DNA of 64,000 bases. Source: Gracilimonas halophila (GTDB taxonomy: Bacteria; Bacteroidota; Rhodothermia; Balneolales; Balneolaceae). The notes below the pieces were generated by a model, which worked only from the letters and a program-made list of their open reading frames with translations, made no database searches and was not told the origin of the DNA. Shown one piece after another: positions 8,718 to 18,314 of the stretch (position 1 is the first letter of the stretch; every line of letters begins with the position of its first letter). The translations under genes were made by a program, and so were the position numbers. The stretch spans positions 145,202 to 209,201 of the forward strand of contig NZ_JBHULI010000005.1 of NCBI RefSeq assembly GCF_042684365.1, in the 5' to 3' direction.

Positions 8718-10706
8718 TTAATTAGTTCCTTGCTCAGGGCGATCTACTAATTTTATAGCCCACAGACCTGAGTTCCAGTCCGAAATAAAGATGTGTCCTT
8801 TATATGGCTGAGGTCCCCAGGTAAATGGAGCATTTGGTACGATCGCATCTGGGTGAGTTGGTTCAAACTTGGCTATCTCTCGTCCCTGATCATATAAGTT
8901 ACCCATCAATTCTCCGGAGATATCTACAATGCGAAGTCCTGCATTATAGTAAGCAACAAAAAGAAGGTCACCGACTACCCAGAAGTTGTGTGTTCCTGCT
9001 TCGGGTACTTGATAGCGTGCTACTTCTTTTGGCTGGTCCCAGCCATCAAACTTAATAAAGTGGATCCATCCTGCAGCCGCTACCGGATTACTTCGGGTAG
9101 GAAGTCCGTACGGGAATGATTCATCACCTGCAATAACGTAAAAATCACCGGTAGATTCACTTTTGAACGGGAAAGCGGCATGATTTCGTCCACTTGGATA
9201 AGAGTAACTGCCCAACATAACAGGGTTTTCAGGAGACCCGCCGGCATCAGCTAATTCGCTATCCTGGCTTCCGATGTCTACAGCAACAACCCCATCTCTC
9301 CAGTTAGAAGAATAGGCGATCCCGTCTTCGATCCATACATCGTGAATGGAATGACCGGGTGTGTCCAGCTCAAATCTTCCAACAGTGTATGGGTTTTCAG
9401 GATCTTCAATATTGATGATATCATAACGGCGACCGTTATTTACGGCATATACATGGTCTTCATAAATAAAGGCATTGTGAACCCCACCGGTTAGTCCTTC
9501 ATTATATTCAGAAAGAATTTTAACATCACTCGGGTTGCTTACATCCAGAACCACCATTCCATTTTTACGGTCAGAAGCTCCTTCACGAGTGATAATGCCA
9601 ATGGTCCCGTCTTCAGAGATCTTGACATCATTGACTGTGCGAGCATCAACCCGAACAGTATCAATAGAGACGATATTTGATGGATCCGTCACATCCCAGA
9701 AGTAGGTATCGCCATTGGCTCCCCATGTGCCGGTGATAGCGTAGTCACGTCCATCTACGCCTTCCCAGATCCAGAGGTCTGATGTATGAACATCAAGTAC
9801 TTCACCATGACCTACCATCTCAATGTCTTGTGCTACATTGCGGTCTTCAACCCGAATGATCTGCTCTGCTATGGCGTCACCGGAACGAGCAGTGAGTGTG
9901 AAGATACCCGGTTTGTTAGCTACAAATTTTCCTTCCTGAGAGATCTGTCCTTCTGCACCTTGTCCCAGATTATCTTCTGGTTGTGCAACAAAGGAATAGG
10001 TGATAGGAACATTAACCTCACGTCCGTTTCCAGACATTGCTTTAGCATTCAGCGTGATCACATCTCCGGTTCTGATATTGGTTTCATTGTTATCAATGAC
10101 CATAGAAGTTGCAGGGTTCTTTTTGATATTAAGGTCGAGCGTAGCCTTTTTCCCTTCAGATTCTGCCGTGATCCTGGCTTTCCCTTCTTTAAGTGCCATA
10201 AGCTTTCCATGACTTACCATAGCTACCGACTGATTATCACTTGTGATGGTTAGATCAGGGTTCTCACGGATAAGGTCCATTTCATCAATTACATCAACAT
10301 ATAGGTCGAGAGTAGTTTTGGAATAAATATTTTCAGGTACATTTTTAAACTGAACTTCAGCAATTGGGGGATAAGGCACGTCAATATTAAACTGCTTAGT
10401 TACGCGCTGTTCTCTGGGCCCGGAGCGCATTGCCAGAACAGAATAAGTTCCCGGTTTATTAGCCTTAACGTATCCTTCGCGGGACACCTCAAGATCGCCG
10501 CCGTTTCTGGAATAGAAAAGAATGGTATCGGGAAGCGTTTCTCCACCCTCGTTTACCAAAGAAGCTTTTAGCTGTTGTTCTGCACCCACTTCTACAACGA
10601 TGGGGTCTGGCTCAATTACAATTTTTAATGAGTTGGTATCCTGGGCAAAAGTATGAGTAGTTCCAAAAAGAATTACCACAGCCAAAAGTTTTAACGCTTT
10701 TTTCAT
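8718..10706 (-). CDS. Secreted Ig-like (BIG2) and LVIVD-repeat protein
   Basis: 662 aa. Signal peptide at residues 1-21 (THTFA). Two to three bacterial Ig-like segments occupy about residues 25-290, with BIG2-like phrases such as PGTYSVLAMRSG, LMALKEGKARITAESEGKKA and KPGIFTLTARSGD. From about 295 on are LVIVD-type propeller repeats (WDVTDPSNIVSIDTV, VVLDVSNPSDVKILSEY, IINIEDPENPYTVGRFEL, LRIVDISGELMGNLYDQG). LVIVD proteins are exported propellers of unknown ligand. It is the first gene of a likely two-gene operon with the His/Met-rich propeller downstream. No C-terminal sorting domain is visible. Confidence 0.85.
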   Translation of the reverse strand: MKKALKLLAVVILFGTTHTFAQDTNSLKIVIEPDPIVVEVGAEQQLKASLVNEGGETLPDTILFYSRNGGDLEVSREGYVKANKPGTYSVLAMRSGPREQRVTKQFNIDVPYPPIAEVQFKNVPENIYSKTTLDLYVDVIDEMDLIRENPDLTITSDNQSVAMVSHGKLMALKEGKARITAESEGKKATLDLNIKKNPATSMVIDNNETNIRTGDVITLNAKAMSGNGREVNVPITYSFVAQPEDNLGQGAEGQISQEGKFVANKPGIFTLTARSGDAIAEQIIRVEDRNVAQDIEMVGHGEVLDVHTSDLWIWEGVDGRDYAITGTWGANGDTYFWDVTDPSNIVSIDTVRVDARTVNDVKISEDGTIGIITREGASDRKNGMVVLDVSNPSDVKILSEYNEGLTGGVHNAFIYEDHVYAVNNGRRYDIINIEDPENPYTVGRFELDTPGHSIHDVWIEDGIAYSSNWRDGVVAVDIGSQDSELADAGGSPENPVMLGSYSYPSGRNHAAFPFKSESTGDFYVIAGDESFPYGLPTRSNPVAAAGWIHFIKFDGWDQPKEVARYQVPEAGTHNFWVVGDLLFVAYYNAGLRIVDISGELMGNLYDQGREIAKFEPTHPDAIVPNAPFTWGPQPYKGHIFISDWNSGLWAIKLVDRPEQGTN

Positions 10707-10792
10707 GATCCGGTGAAATTAATTAATAGATTTTTTGGTTTAACAAGACCTTATAATAAATCAAAAATTTGTTAAAAACTTAATTTAGTAAT

Positions 10793-10815
10793 ATTCAAAA
10801 ACTGCTTTTTTGAAT
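10793..10815. repeat. Small AT-rich inverted repeat upstream of gcvP
   Basis: ATTCAAAAA (10793-10801) and TTTTTGAAT (10807-10815) form a short hairpin. A very similar palindrome (AATTCAAAAAG...CTTTTTGAATT) lies at 22873-22900, so this may be a recurring intergenic element rather than a gcvP-specific signal. Confidence 0.4.
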
Positions 10816-10926
10816 TCATTTTTCCTTATTTTACAGAATCTTGTTTTGCAAATTATGTAGCTGAAATGTATCAGCTTCTAAACGAGCTTTTGTTCATCAA
10901 AATAAATCATCTCACTTTCTACTTTA

Positions 10927-13824
10927 ATGACTATTAATTTCGATAGAGAAGTATTCGCCCACCGACATAATGGACCTAATCAGGAATCAATTAAAAACAT
11001 GCTGGAGGTTATTAAAGCCGATTCGCTGGATAAGCTGATCGATGAGACAATTCCCGAAGGCATTCGTCTACAAAAGCCCCTGGATCTTCCCAAAGCTTTA
11101 AGTGAAACTGAATTCCTTTCCGAATTTAAAAAGCTGGCGGAGAAGAACAAGATATATAAGTCCTTTATAGGGATGGGTTATTATGACACGCTGATGCCCA
11201 ATGTGATCAAAAGGAATATTCTGGAGAATCCGGGCTGGTACACTGCTTATACTCCTTATCAGGCAGAGATTGCTCAGGGGCGGTTAGAGGCACTGATCAA
11301 TTTTCAGACAACTGTAAGCGATCTAACTGGAATGGAGTTAGCCAATGCTTCTTTACTGGATGAAGGAACAGCTGCTTCTGAGGCGATGAGTATGTTGTAT
11401 GGCCAGCGTAAAGGTAAAAAGCGTAAAGAGGCAGATGTATTTTTTGTTTCGGAATTGTGCCATCCACAAACTATTGAAGTACTTCAGACAAGAGCTGAAC
11501 CAATAGGGGTTGAAATTCAGGTTGGAAATCACAAGGAATTGGACGTTACGGATCCTCGCTTGTTTGGGATATTGCTGCAATATCCGGCTTCAGACGGAAG
11601 TGTAGAGGATTATACCAATATCATTGCAGCTGCTCATGACAATGACGTATTTGCAGTTGTTGCTGCAGATCTTTTGAGCCTCACACTATTGAAAGCACCG
11701 GGTGAAATGGGTGCGGATGTCGTAGTCGGTTCTTCCCAGCGATTTGGGGTTCCAATGGGCTATGGCGGACCGCATGCTGCTTTCTTCGCCACTCAGGAAA
11801 AATTTCAGAGGAAGATTCCCGGACGCATTATTGGAGTAACACAAGATGCAGAAGGAAAGCCGGCATATCGAATGGCACTTCAGACTCGGGAGCAGCATAT
11901 TCGACGTGAGAAAGCGACTTCCAATATTTGTACAGCACAGGTTTTATTAGGCGTTATCGCAGGAATGTATGCCGTGTATCATGGGCCGGAAGGATTAAAG
12001 AAAATTGCCTCGAAAGTTCATGGATTGACAAAGCTAACCAAAGCCGGGTTGGAGAAAATGGGGGTCACGGTGGAAACGGATGTCTTCTTCGATACTATTA
12101 CTGTTGAGGCAGAGATTGCTAAAGTCCGAAAAATCGCCGAAGAACACGAAGTGAATTTCCGTTATCGTGACGATAATCGTATCGGAATTTCTTTTGATGA
12201 GGCCAAAAACCTCGAAGATGCAGAATTGATCCTGAATATATTTGCAAAAGCTTTGGGCAAGAACAACGAGTTTGATGTTTATTCAGAAGCCAATACGACA
12301 ACGGTAGAACTTCCGGAAGAACTAACCAGAACTTCCGATTATTTAGATCATCCGGTTTTCAATTTGTATCATTCCGAACATGAAATGCTTCGTTATATGA
12401 AGCGATTGGAGAACAAAGATCTGTCTCTTGTTCATTCTATGATCTCTCTCGGTTCATGTACTATGAAGTTAAATGCTACAGCAGAGATGATCCCGGTTAC
12501 CTGGCCGGAGTTTGGACAAATTCATCCTTTCGCTCCCAGAGAACAGGCTAAAGGTTACACCCAATTGTTCGATGAATTGAATGATTGGCTGTGTGAGATC
12601 ACCGGTTTTGCGGGAATGTCATTGCAACCAAATTCCGGTGCACAGGGTGAATATGCAGGACTAATGACTATTCGTGCTTACCATAATTCAAACGGTGATA
12701 ACCACAGGAATGTGGGACTGATCCCATCATCTGCTCATGGTACCAACCCTGCGAGTGCGGTAATGGCCGGTATGGATGTGGTTGTAGTTGATACCGATGA
12801 TTATGGCAACATTTCATACGAAGACCTTGAAGCCAAAGCTGAAAAATACAGCGATCGCCTTGCAGCTCTGATGATCACTTATCCATCTACACACGGAGTG
12901 TTTGAGCATAAAGTGAAGGATTTCTGTGAGATCATTCACAAACACGGCGGACAGGTTTATATGGATGGTGCCAACATGAATGCTCAGGTTGGATTAACTA
13001 GTCCGGGCGAAATTGGAGCTGATGTTTGTCACCTGAATCTTCATAAGACATTCTGCATTCCGCACGGCGGCGGAGGACCCGGAGTGGGACCTATTGGTGT
13101 CGCTAAGCATCTGGTGCCGTTCTTACCATCGCATTCTGTCATCAAAACAGGAGGCGAAAAAGGAGTTACGGCAGTTTCTGCAGCGCCATGGGGAAGTGCG
13201 AGTATTCTTACGATCTCTCATGCTTATATCCGTATGATGGGCGGAAATGGATTGACCGATGCTACGAAGATCGCGATACTGAATGCAAACTATCTGAAAG
13301 ACAGGCTCAAGGATCATTATGAAATTCTATACACCGGTAAAACAGGTCGTTCTGCTCATGAATTTATTGTAGACCTGCGACCGTTCAAGCAATCGGCCGG
13401 AGTTGAATCTGTGGATATCGCGAAGCGCCTGATGGATTACGGTTTCCATGCTCCAACAATGAGTTTCCCGGTACCCGGCACGCTGATGATAGAGCCAACG
13501 GAAAGTGAATCACAAGAAGAACTAGACCGGTTCTGTGAAGCTATGATCTTCATTAGAAAAGAAATTCAGGAGATCGAAGATGGTATTTCTGACAAAGAAG
13601 ACAATGTTTTAAAACACGCTCCACACACGCAGCGCGTAATGATTTCTGATAAATGGGATCGAAGTTATCCTCGTGAAAAAGGAGCTTTCCCGCTTGAAGA
13701 ACTCAAGTTCGAAAAATTCTGGCCGGCTGTTTCAAGAGTAGATGACGCTTATGGTGATCGAAATCTTGTTTGTTCTTGTATCCCGATGGAAGCTTATGAA
13801 GAAGGGATCGAGGTTGTGGAATAG
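10927..13824 (+). CDS. gcvP: Glycine dehydrogenase (decarboxylating), P-protein
   Basis: This 965-aa full-length single-chain P-protein equals the fused N- and C-terminal halves found split in other bacteria. It decarboxylates glycine with PLP and transfers the aminomethyl group to the lipoyl H-protein of the glycine cleavage system. The PLP lysine is K707 in HLNLHKTFCIPHGGGGPGVG. Other conserved blocks are YTPYQAEIAQGRLEALINFQT, SLGSCTMKLNATAEM and QPNSGAQGEYAGL. The other gcv genes are not nearby. No glycine riboswitch is visible in the 220-bp upstream region. Confidence 0.96.
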   Translation: MTINFDREVFAHRHNGPNQESIKNMLEVIKADSLDKLIDETIPEGIRLQKPLDLPKALSETEFLSEFKKLAEKNKIYKSFIGMGYYDTLMPNVIKRNILENPGWYTAYTPYQAEIAQGRLEALINFQTTVSDLTGMELANASLLDEGTAASEAMSMLYGQRKGKKRKEADVFFVSELCHPQTIEVLQTRAEPIGVEIQVGNHKELDVTDPRLFGILLQYPASDGSVEDYTNIIAAAHDNDVFAVVAADLLSLTLLKAPGEMGADVVVGSSQRFGVPMGYGGPHAAFFATQEKFQRKIPGRIIGVTQDAEGKPAYRMALQTREQHIRREKATSNICTAQVLLGVIAGMYAVYHGPEGLKKIASKVHGLTKLTKAGLEKMGVTVETDVFFDTITVEAEIAKVRKIAEEHEVNFRYRDDNRIGISFDEAKNLEDAELILNIFAKALGKNNEFDVYSEANTTTVELPEELTRTSDYLDHPVFNLYHSEHEMLRYMKRLENKDLSLVHSMISLGSCTMKLNATAEMIPVTWPEFGQIHPFAPREQAKGYTQLFDELNDWLCEITGFAGMSLQPNSGAQGEYAGLMTIRAYHNSNGDNHRNVGLIPSSAHGTNPASAVMAGMDVVVVDTDDYGNISYEDLEAKAEKYSDRLAALMITYPSTHGVFEHKVKDFCEIIHKHGGQVYMDGANMNAQVGLTSPGEIGADVCHLNLHKTFCIPHGGGGPGVGPIGVAKHLVPFLPSHSVIKTGGEKGVTAVSAAPWGSASILTISHAYIRMMGGNGLTDATKIAILNANYLKDRLKDHYEILYTGKTGRSAHEFIVDLRPFKQSAGVESVDIAKRLMDYGFHAPTMSFPVPGTLMIEPTESESQEELDRFCEAMIFIRKEIQEIEDGISDKEDNVLKHAPHTQRVMISDKWDRSYPREKGAFPLEELKFEKFWPAVSRVDDAYGDRNLVCSCIPMEAYEEGIEVVE

Positions 13825-14199
13825 CGAATATTGAGCAGGGGAATATTGAATATCGAAGTGGTTAATAAGAATCTTTGTCTGACGGCTTAAAGTCCGTCTG
13901 ACGAATGGTTGATTTAGGACGTAATACCACCATGCCTCGCTCCGCACGTTCTGCGTCGGAGCGAAGAAGTTGAATTCGATATCAAGCTTCTAAATTTTGG
14001 TTGCCTGTATTAGCAACCCCTATTTGTCTTTCCCCTAAACTTAAGGGAAAGGACGCCCTGGTAAGCTTTTTTGTGGAAATACTATTTTACCCGGCAAAGA
14101 GGTTTAACCAAATCTAAGAGTCATTCCCGCGAAGGCGGTAATTTGAATATTCGAATAAACCTTCTTTATCTGAATAGCCTTCTATTGTTTGTTCGATGT
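13825..14199. other. Gene-free 375-bp stretch with several hairpins and a REP-like sequence
   Basis: No convincing coding sequence. It holds GACGGCTT...AGTCCGTC (13877-13894 region), TCGCTCCG...CGGAGCGA (13938-13964 region), GGTTGC...GCAACC (13999-14018), CTTTCCC...GGGAAAG (14028-14051 region), and GTCATTCCCGCGAAGGCGG (from 14120). The last matches the repeat family seen at 19899-19995. It reads as a patch of intergenic repeats between convergent genes. Confidence 0.6.
14120..14146 (+). repeat. REP-like sequence (GTCATTCCCGCG family)
   Basis: GTCATTCCCGCGAAGGCGG followed by TAATTTG. The core is an imperfect palindrome (CCCGC/GCGG) and resembles the paired copies at 19899-19929 and 19962-19995. 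Sequences of this type are widespread intergenic repeats in many bacteria. Confidence 0.55.
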
Positions 14200-14472
14200 T
14201 CACTTCCATTCAGCCGGATCAAACCACCAATATCCTTCGCGGGCATAGTTGAGGCGTGTCAGAAATTCCTGCAAATTATTGTCTTGCAGATGCTCATTTT
14301 GGGCAAGTGCAATTCTGAATTCATCCCACAGTTCTGTGTGCTCATCCAGAGCAGGGCCATTTAGCATAAGCTGGTAAAAGTCATTTTCCAGGGAGTTACG
14401 GGATCGTCCGGGTTTCCATGTTTGGGCTTCAAAAATGGCGTTATTGAGAATGCGAAGCGAAGATGATTCCAT
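14200..14472 (-). CDS. Small hypothetical protein
   Basis: 90 aa, hydrophilic, predicted helical, rich in N, L, E and W, ending WWFDPAEWK. I do not recognise the family. It is called because it fills an otherwise gene-free gap with balanced amino-acid composition and a sensible start (ATG at 14472), and no competing frame exists. It stands alone, convergent with gcvP and divergent from 14612. Confidence 0.6.
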   Translation of the reverse strand: MESSSLRILNNAIFEAQTWKPGRSRNSLENDFYQLMLNGPALDEHTELWDEFRIALAQNEHLQDNNLQEFLTRLNYAREGYWWFDPAEWK

Positions 14473-14611
14473 AGTAACTACTCAAAATTTAATACAGATT
14501 GACTCCATACCTAATATCATTATCCGTTTCAAAAATAGAAAGAAATTTAAGAAAATGGTTTTATAAAAATTTTGTCCTATTCTTAAGCTCACCAAAAACA
14601 GATCCTTTATT

Positions 14612-15172
14612 ATGAAGCGCGCATTTCTTTTTTTCTTTCTATCAATTCCGGTCATTACGATGGCTCAAAAAAGTAATGCAGATAACTTTTGGGAAAATCT
14701 CTCTGCTCAGTGCGGAAAAGCATTTATTGGAGAAGTTCTGGAAGCACCCGCTGATGATGATTTTCGAAATAATGAATTGGTAATGCATGTGCTTTCCTGC
14801 GATGAAGAAGTGATCAACATACCATTTTTTGTTGGGGATGACCGTTCCCGAACCTGGGTCTTTACCCGGATAGGAGATAGAATCCAGCTTAAACACGATC
14901 ACCGCCACGAGGACGGAAGTGAGGATGAAGTAACTATGTACGGTGGAACTTCAACAAGTACCGGTTTAGCTACGCTTCAGACCTTTCCCGCTGATCAGGA
15001 AACGGCCGATCTCATTCCTGCTGCAGCAAGTAATATCTGGTGGGTTGAAATAATACCTGATGAGTACTATACCTATAATCTTCGAAGAATTGGAACAGAC
15101 CGTTTCTTCAGCATCAGGTTTAGTTTTGATAATGAGACCGAAATACCGCCTCCTGCATGGGGATGGGAATAG
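14612..15172 (+). CDS. Secreted hypothetical protein
   Basis: 186 aa with a signal peptide at residues 1-18 (IPVITMA, cleavage before Q). The mature part is acidic. It contains HDHRHEDGSEDEVTMYGG around residues 94-111, a His/Asp-rich strip, and ends in an aromatic-proline tail (PPPAWGWE). Two cysteines (QCGKAFIGEV and LSCDEE) could form a disulfide. No family recognised. Confidence 0.75.
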   Translation: MKRAFLFFFLSIPVITMAQKSNADNFWENLSAQCGKAFIGEVLEAPADDDFRNNELVMHVLSCDEEVINIPFFVGDDRSRTWVFTRIGDRIQLKHDHRHEDGSEDEVTMYGGTSTSTGLATLQTFPADQETADLIPAAASNIWWVEIIPDEYYTYNLRRIGTDRFFSIRFSFDNETEIPPPAWGWE

Positions 15173-15199
15173 AACATCGAACATCCAAGGTTGAACGGG

Positions 15200-15643
15200 T
15201 TAGGATTTGCTTAGGGAGCTTAATATGGTAATATCACTTTCAAGGGTTTTGTGAACAGGGCATTTCTTAGAGATTTCGAGCAGCTTGTCTAGTTGTTCCT
15301 GATCGAGGTCTCCTTTTATTATAAGTTCTTTATCGATATGATCGATCTTGCTTTTGGGATCTTCACATTCTGCACAATCATCGGCGTGGCGTTTGTTATG
15401 CCGAAGCTCCAAGTAGATATCTTCTAACTCCCAGCCTTTTCTTTCGGCATACATTTTAACGGTCATCAATGTACAGGAGCCAAGTCCCATTAGAAGGTAG
15501 TCGTAGGGGTCGGGACCTGTATCTTGTCCGCCCTTAACGCTTTCGGGTTCATCTGAAATAAGTTCGTGCCTTCCGGCCGTTAGTGTGGTTTTGAAGGCTT
15601 CGGTTTTTGGCTGGTATACGTGGACTATTTTTTGTTCACTCAT
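15200..15643 (-). CDS. OsmC family peroxiredoxin-like protein
   Basis: 147 aa. The two catalytic cysteines of the OsmC/Ohr fold are present: C57 in LGSCTLMTVKMYAERK and C128 in KKCPVHKTL. The family reduces organic hydroperoxides with a Cys pair and lipoyl or thiol donors. A CxxC (C90/C93) with a nearby His is extra and could bind metal. Length and motif order fit OsmC-like (YhfA/SACOL1771-type) proteins rather than Ohr. Single gene. Confidence 0.88.
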   Translation of the reverse strand: MSEQKIVHVYQPKTEAFKTTLTAGRHELISDEPESVKGGQDTGPDPYDYLLMGLGSCTLMTVKMYAERKGWELEDIYLELRHNKRHADDCAECEDPKSKIDHIDKELIIKGDLDQEQLDKLLEISKKCPVHKTLESDITILSSLSKS

Positions 15644-15811
15644 GGGTATTCTAAATTTTGAATGATGAATTATAAATGAATGTAATTAATTCAACATTCA
15701 AAATTTCTCATCACAATTTCCTAACATACTGGTAACCAATAATTAACGCTGCCGATAATCCCTGTTAACATAGCCTGACGATATTTACCACAATCATATA
15801 TATAAACGGCT

Positions 15812-16627
15812 ATGAAACGATCCCTCGATACTGTTGTCCTTTCAGATATCCATCTTGGAACAGTTGGTTGTCACGCGATAGAATTGGTTCAATATCTGAA
15901 TTCCATCGACCCAAAACGAGTCATTCTCAATGGGGATTTCATTGATATGTGGAACTTCCGGAAATATTACTGGCCGGATGCCCACATGCACGTCATCAGA
16001 ACACTTATTACCATGATGACCAATGGAGTGGATATTTATTACCTGACGGGTAATCACGATGAAACTTTACGTAAGATCTCAAGTTTGCAGCTTGGCCCGC
16101 TCTTCATTCGGGATAAATTAGTGCTTGAATTGAACGGTGAAAAAGTATGGTTCTTTCACGGAGATATTTTCGACATAACGATGAAGCACAGTAAGTGGGT
16201 AGCCAAACTGGGTGGAAAAGGGTACGAATTGTTGATCTTGCTAAACCGTTGGATGAATAATATTTCTGAAAAAATGGGATATGGGAAGTTCTCTCTGTCT
16301 AAAAAGATCAAAGACAGTGTAAAGCAGGCGGTAAATTTCATTGATGATTTTGAGGTGACAGCAATGGAGCTGGCCATTGAGGAAGGCTATGATTACGTAG
16401 TTTGTGGTCATATTCATCAGCCCAAAATTCGTGGGTATGAAAATGAGAAAGGATCAGTGATCTACCTGAATTCAGGGGATTGGGTTGAAAATCTAACGTG
16501 TCTGGAATATGACAGTGGTGAATGGAGCCTCTATCGTTACAGCCAGGATGCCTTTTTGCAGGAAAACCCACGGGTAAACCTGCTTATGAAAAGCCACACC
16601 TTTGACCACAAGGTCATGATAGGATGA
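15812..16627 (+). CDS. UDP-2,3-diacylglucosamine diphosphatase-like metallophosphoesterase (LpxH-like)
   Basis: 271 aa. Calcineurin-type metal motifs are in order: SDIHLG (residues 11-16), GDFIDMW, TGNHDE, FFHGDIFD and VCGHIHQP. The sequence fits the LpxH-like group that removes UMP from UDP-2,3-diacylglucosamine in lipid A synthesis, or its close relatives of unknown substrate. The next gene, a glycosyltransferase, overlaps by 4 bp (ATGA), so the pair is translationally coupled and probably acts on a shared lipid or glycan. Confidence 0.85.
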   Translation: MKRSLDTVVLSDIHLGTVGCHAIELVQYLNSIDPKRVILNGDFIDMWNFRKYYWPDAHMHVIRTLITMMTNGVDIYYLTGNHDETLRKISSLQLGPLFIRDKLVLELNGEKVWFFHGDIFDITMKHSKWVAKLGGKGYELLILLNRWMNNISEKMGYGKFSLSKKIKDSVKQAVNFIDDFEVTAMELAIEEGYDYVVCGHIHQPKIRGYENEKGSVIYLNSGDWVENLTCLEYDSGEWSLYRYSQDAFLQENPRVNLLMKSHTFDHKVMIG

Positions 16628-17655
16628 GGATACTATATGGCGTTCAGGGAACGGGACACGGGCATATTAGCAGGGCGAGGGTAGTACTTCCAAGGCTTCG
16701 TGAACATGCGGAAGTGGATGTGCTTATCAGTGGGTACAATTTCAAAATGTATATTGACGGTCCAGTTCAGTATAAAGCTCGCGGACTTAGTCTGGCTTAC
16801 GATAACAAAGGGAGTGTAAATATGCTGGAAACAGCTCTGAAACTTCATCCAATTAAGCTTATCAGAGACATTCGATCAATTCCGGTTCAAGAGTATGATT
16901 TTGTAGTGAATGATTTTGAGCCGGTTACTGCCTGGGCAGCCCAAAGGGCGGAAATTCCATGCGTTGCCATCAGTCACCAGGCTTCTTTTCTATCAGAAAA
17001 ATCTCCCAGGCCTTTGAAAGAATCTTTATTTGCTGAACAGGTTATGAAGCATTTTGCCCCCAGTACAGCTGCTGTGGGATCTCATTATTTGCGTTATGAT
17101 GACTTCATTGAGCCACCCATTATTCGAAAACACATTCGCGAACTGAATCCAAAACTTGGTGGTCATATTACCGTGTATTTGCCGGCTTTTGATCATCAAA
17201 AATTATGTGCCGTATTCAATCAGATTGGAAAAGTGGAGTGGCATATATTTTCTCCGAAATGTGATGAGGCTTATATCAGAGGAAATGTAACAGTGAATCC
17301 GGTAGGTAAGGAAACTTTTCTGGAAAGTATTGAAAATTGTTTGGGTATTGTTTCTGCCACAGGATTTGAGACTACATCAGAAGCAATGTTTCTTGGAAAA
17401 AAGCTACTTACAATTCCCATCAAAAATCAATACGAACAATTATGCAATGCAGCCGCTTTAGAAGAATTAGGCGGGAAGGTAGTTTATCAGATCGATTCGA
17501 AATTTAGCGGCTTGCTTTCAGATTGGATAGAGGAAGGGCGTGTTTTGAACTTGCCGGAAATATCGGATGAAGAGACGTTGATTCATAAGATCATTCATGC
17601 GGGATCGAGAGAAAATGTTCAGCAGGGGCATTTTCAACGGTTGGCGGCAGGTTGA
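16624..17655 (+). CDS. GT-B-like glycosyltransferase (MJ1255/VC2487 type)
   Basis: 343 aa. The N-terminus MRILYGVQGTGHGHISRARVV is the glycine-rich loop of the MJ1255/VC2487 glycosyltransferase-like group (UDP-GlcNAc:PP-lipid GlcNAc-transferase fold). The C-terminal donor region includes GIVSATGFETTSEAMFLGKKLLTIP. Start overlaps the LpxH-like gene by 4 bp. Likely a cytoplasmic-side glycolipid transferase; donor and acceptor are unknown. Confidence 0.82.
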   Translation: MRILYGVQGTGHGHISRARVVLPRLREHAEVDVLISGYNFKMYIDGPVQYKARGLSLAYDNKGSVNMLETALKLHPIKLIRDIRSIPVQEYDFVVNDFEPVTAWAAQRAEIPCVAISHQASFLSEKSPRPLKESLFAEQVMKHFAPSTAAVGSHYLRYDDFIEPPIIRKHIRELNPKLGGHITVYLPAFDHQKLCAVFNQIGKVEWHIFSPKCDEAYIRGNVTVNPVGKETFLESIENCLGIVSATGFETTSEAMFLGKKLLTIPIKNQYEQLCNAAALEELGGKVVYQIDSKFSGLLSDWIEEGRVLNLPEISDEETLIHKIIHAGSRENVQQGHFQRLAAG

Positions 17656-17692
17656 AATCTCCCTGTTTTCAGATCCTAGCGTTGAATCTATT

Positions 17693-18217
17693 TTACAAAT
17701 ACTTCTCCTTGATCATATTGATATGATGCCGTTCATGACCTGCAATTATAAATGGAATTGATCGTACCGTAAACTCAACACCGCTTGCGGTTCCTTTCAG
17801 CGAGATCATTCCCTTGGTCATATTCTGAAAAAGATGGATAGTGGAGATACGGACAGCGAGGTATTCGTTGGCTAAATTACTTATTGTCCGGCTGTTATAA
17901 TTAGAGTACTTGACATAATTTTTTTCGTCCATGGGCGGAAGCGGGTTTTTATCCCTCCGCGAAAAAGCGAGCCCCCTGTAAGCAAATACTCGCTCGGTTT
18001 CAATTATATGACCTATAACCTGTTTAACGGTCCACTTTCCCTCGGCATAGGCATGAAAAGCTTTGTCTCCAGGGATAGAATTTATGAACGTGTAGAACTC
18101 ATGCATTTGGGAATTTAGAGTATCAATGATGTTTCCTTTAGGTACATTCGCGACATATCCTGAGTAATAATGGGCATACTCTGAATTTGATGGATATTCT
18201 TTATCCCAAATTGACAT
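17693..18217 (-). CDS. DinB family protein
   Basis: 174 aa. A DinB/YfiT-like four-helix bundle with the metal-binding histidines in WTVKQVIGHIIETERVFAYR and IIAGHERHHINMIKEKYL. These proteins are often thiol S-transferases or metal-dependent enzymes of unknown substrate. It begins with an unusually long N-terminal extension (about 30 residues) before the first bundle helix. Stands alone, convergent with the glycosyltransferase. Confidence 0.88.
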   Translation of the reverse strand: MSIWDKEYPSNSEYAHYYSGYVANVPKGNIIDTLNSQMHEFYTFINSIPGDKAFHAYAEGKWTVKQVIGHIIETERVFAYRGLAFSRRDKNPLPPMDEKNYVKYSNYNSRTISNLANEYLAVRISTIHLFQNMTKGMISLKGTASGVEFTVRSIPFIIAGHERHHINMIKEKYL

Positions 18218-18314
18218 GATTCATCTCCGAATTTATAGTTGCTGTTTCTGTCGTCCAAGGATCTCGATAAACAAAAAAAGCTAATAGAAAGATTCTCTGG
18301 CCTAATATAAACTG

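Noticed and set aside
10707..10926. Glycine riboswitch upstream of gcvP
   Set aside because: No tandem aptamer-like conserved G-rich segments; the region is AT-rich with one small hairpin.
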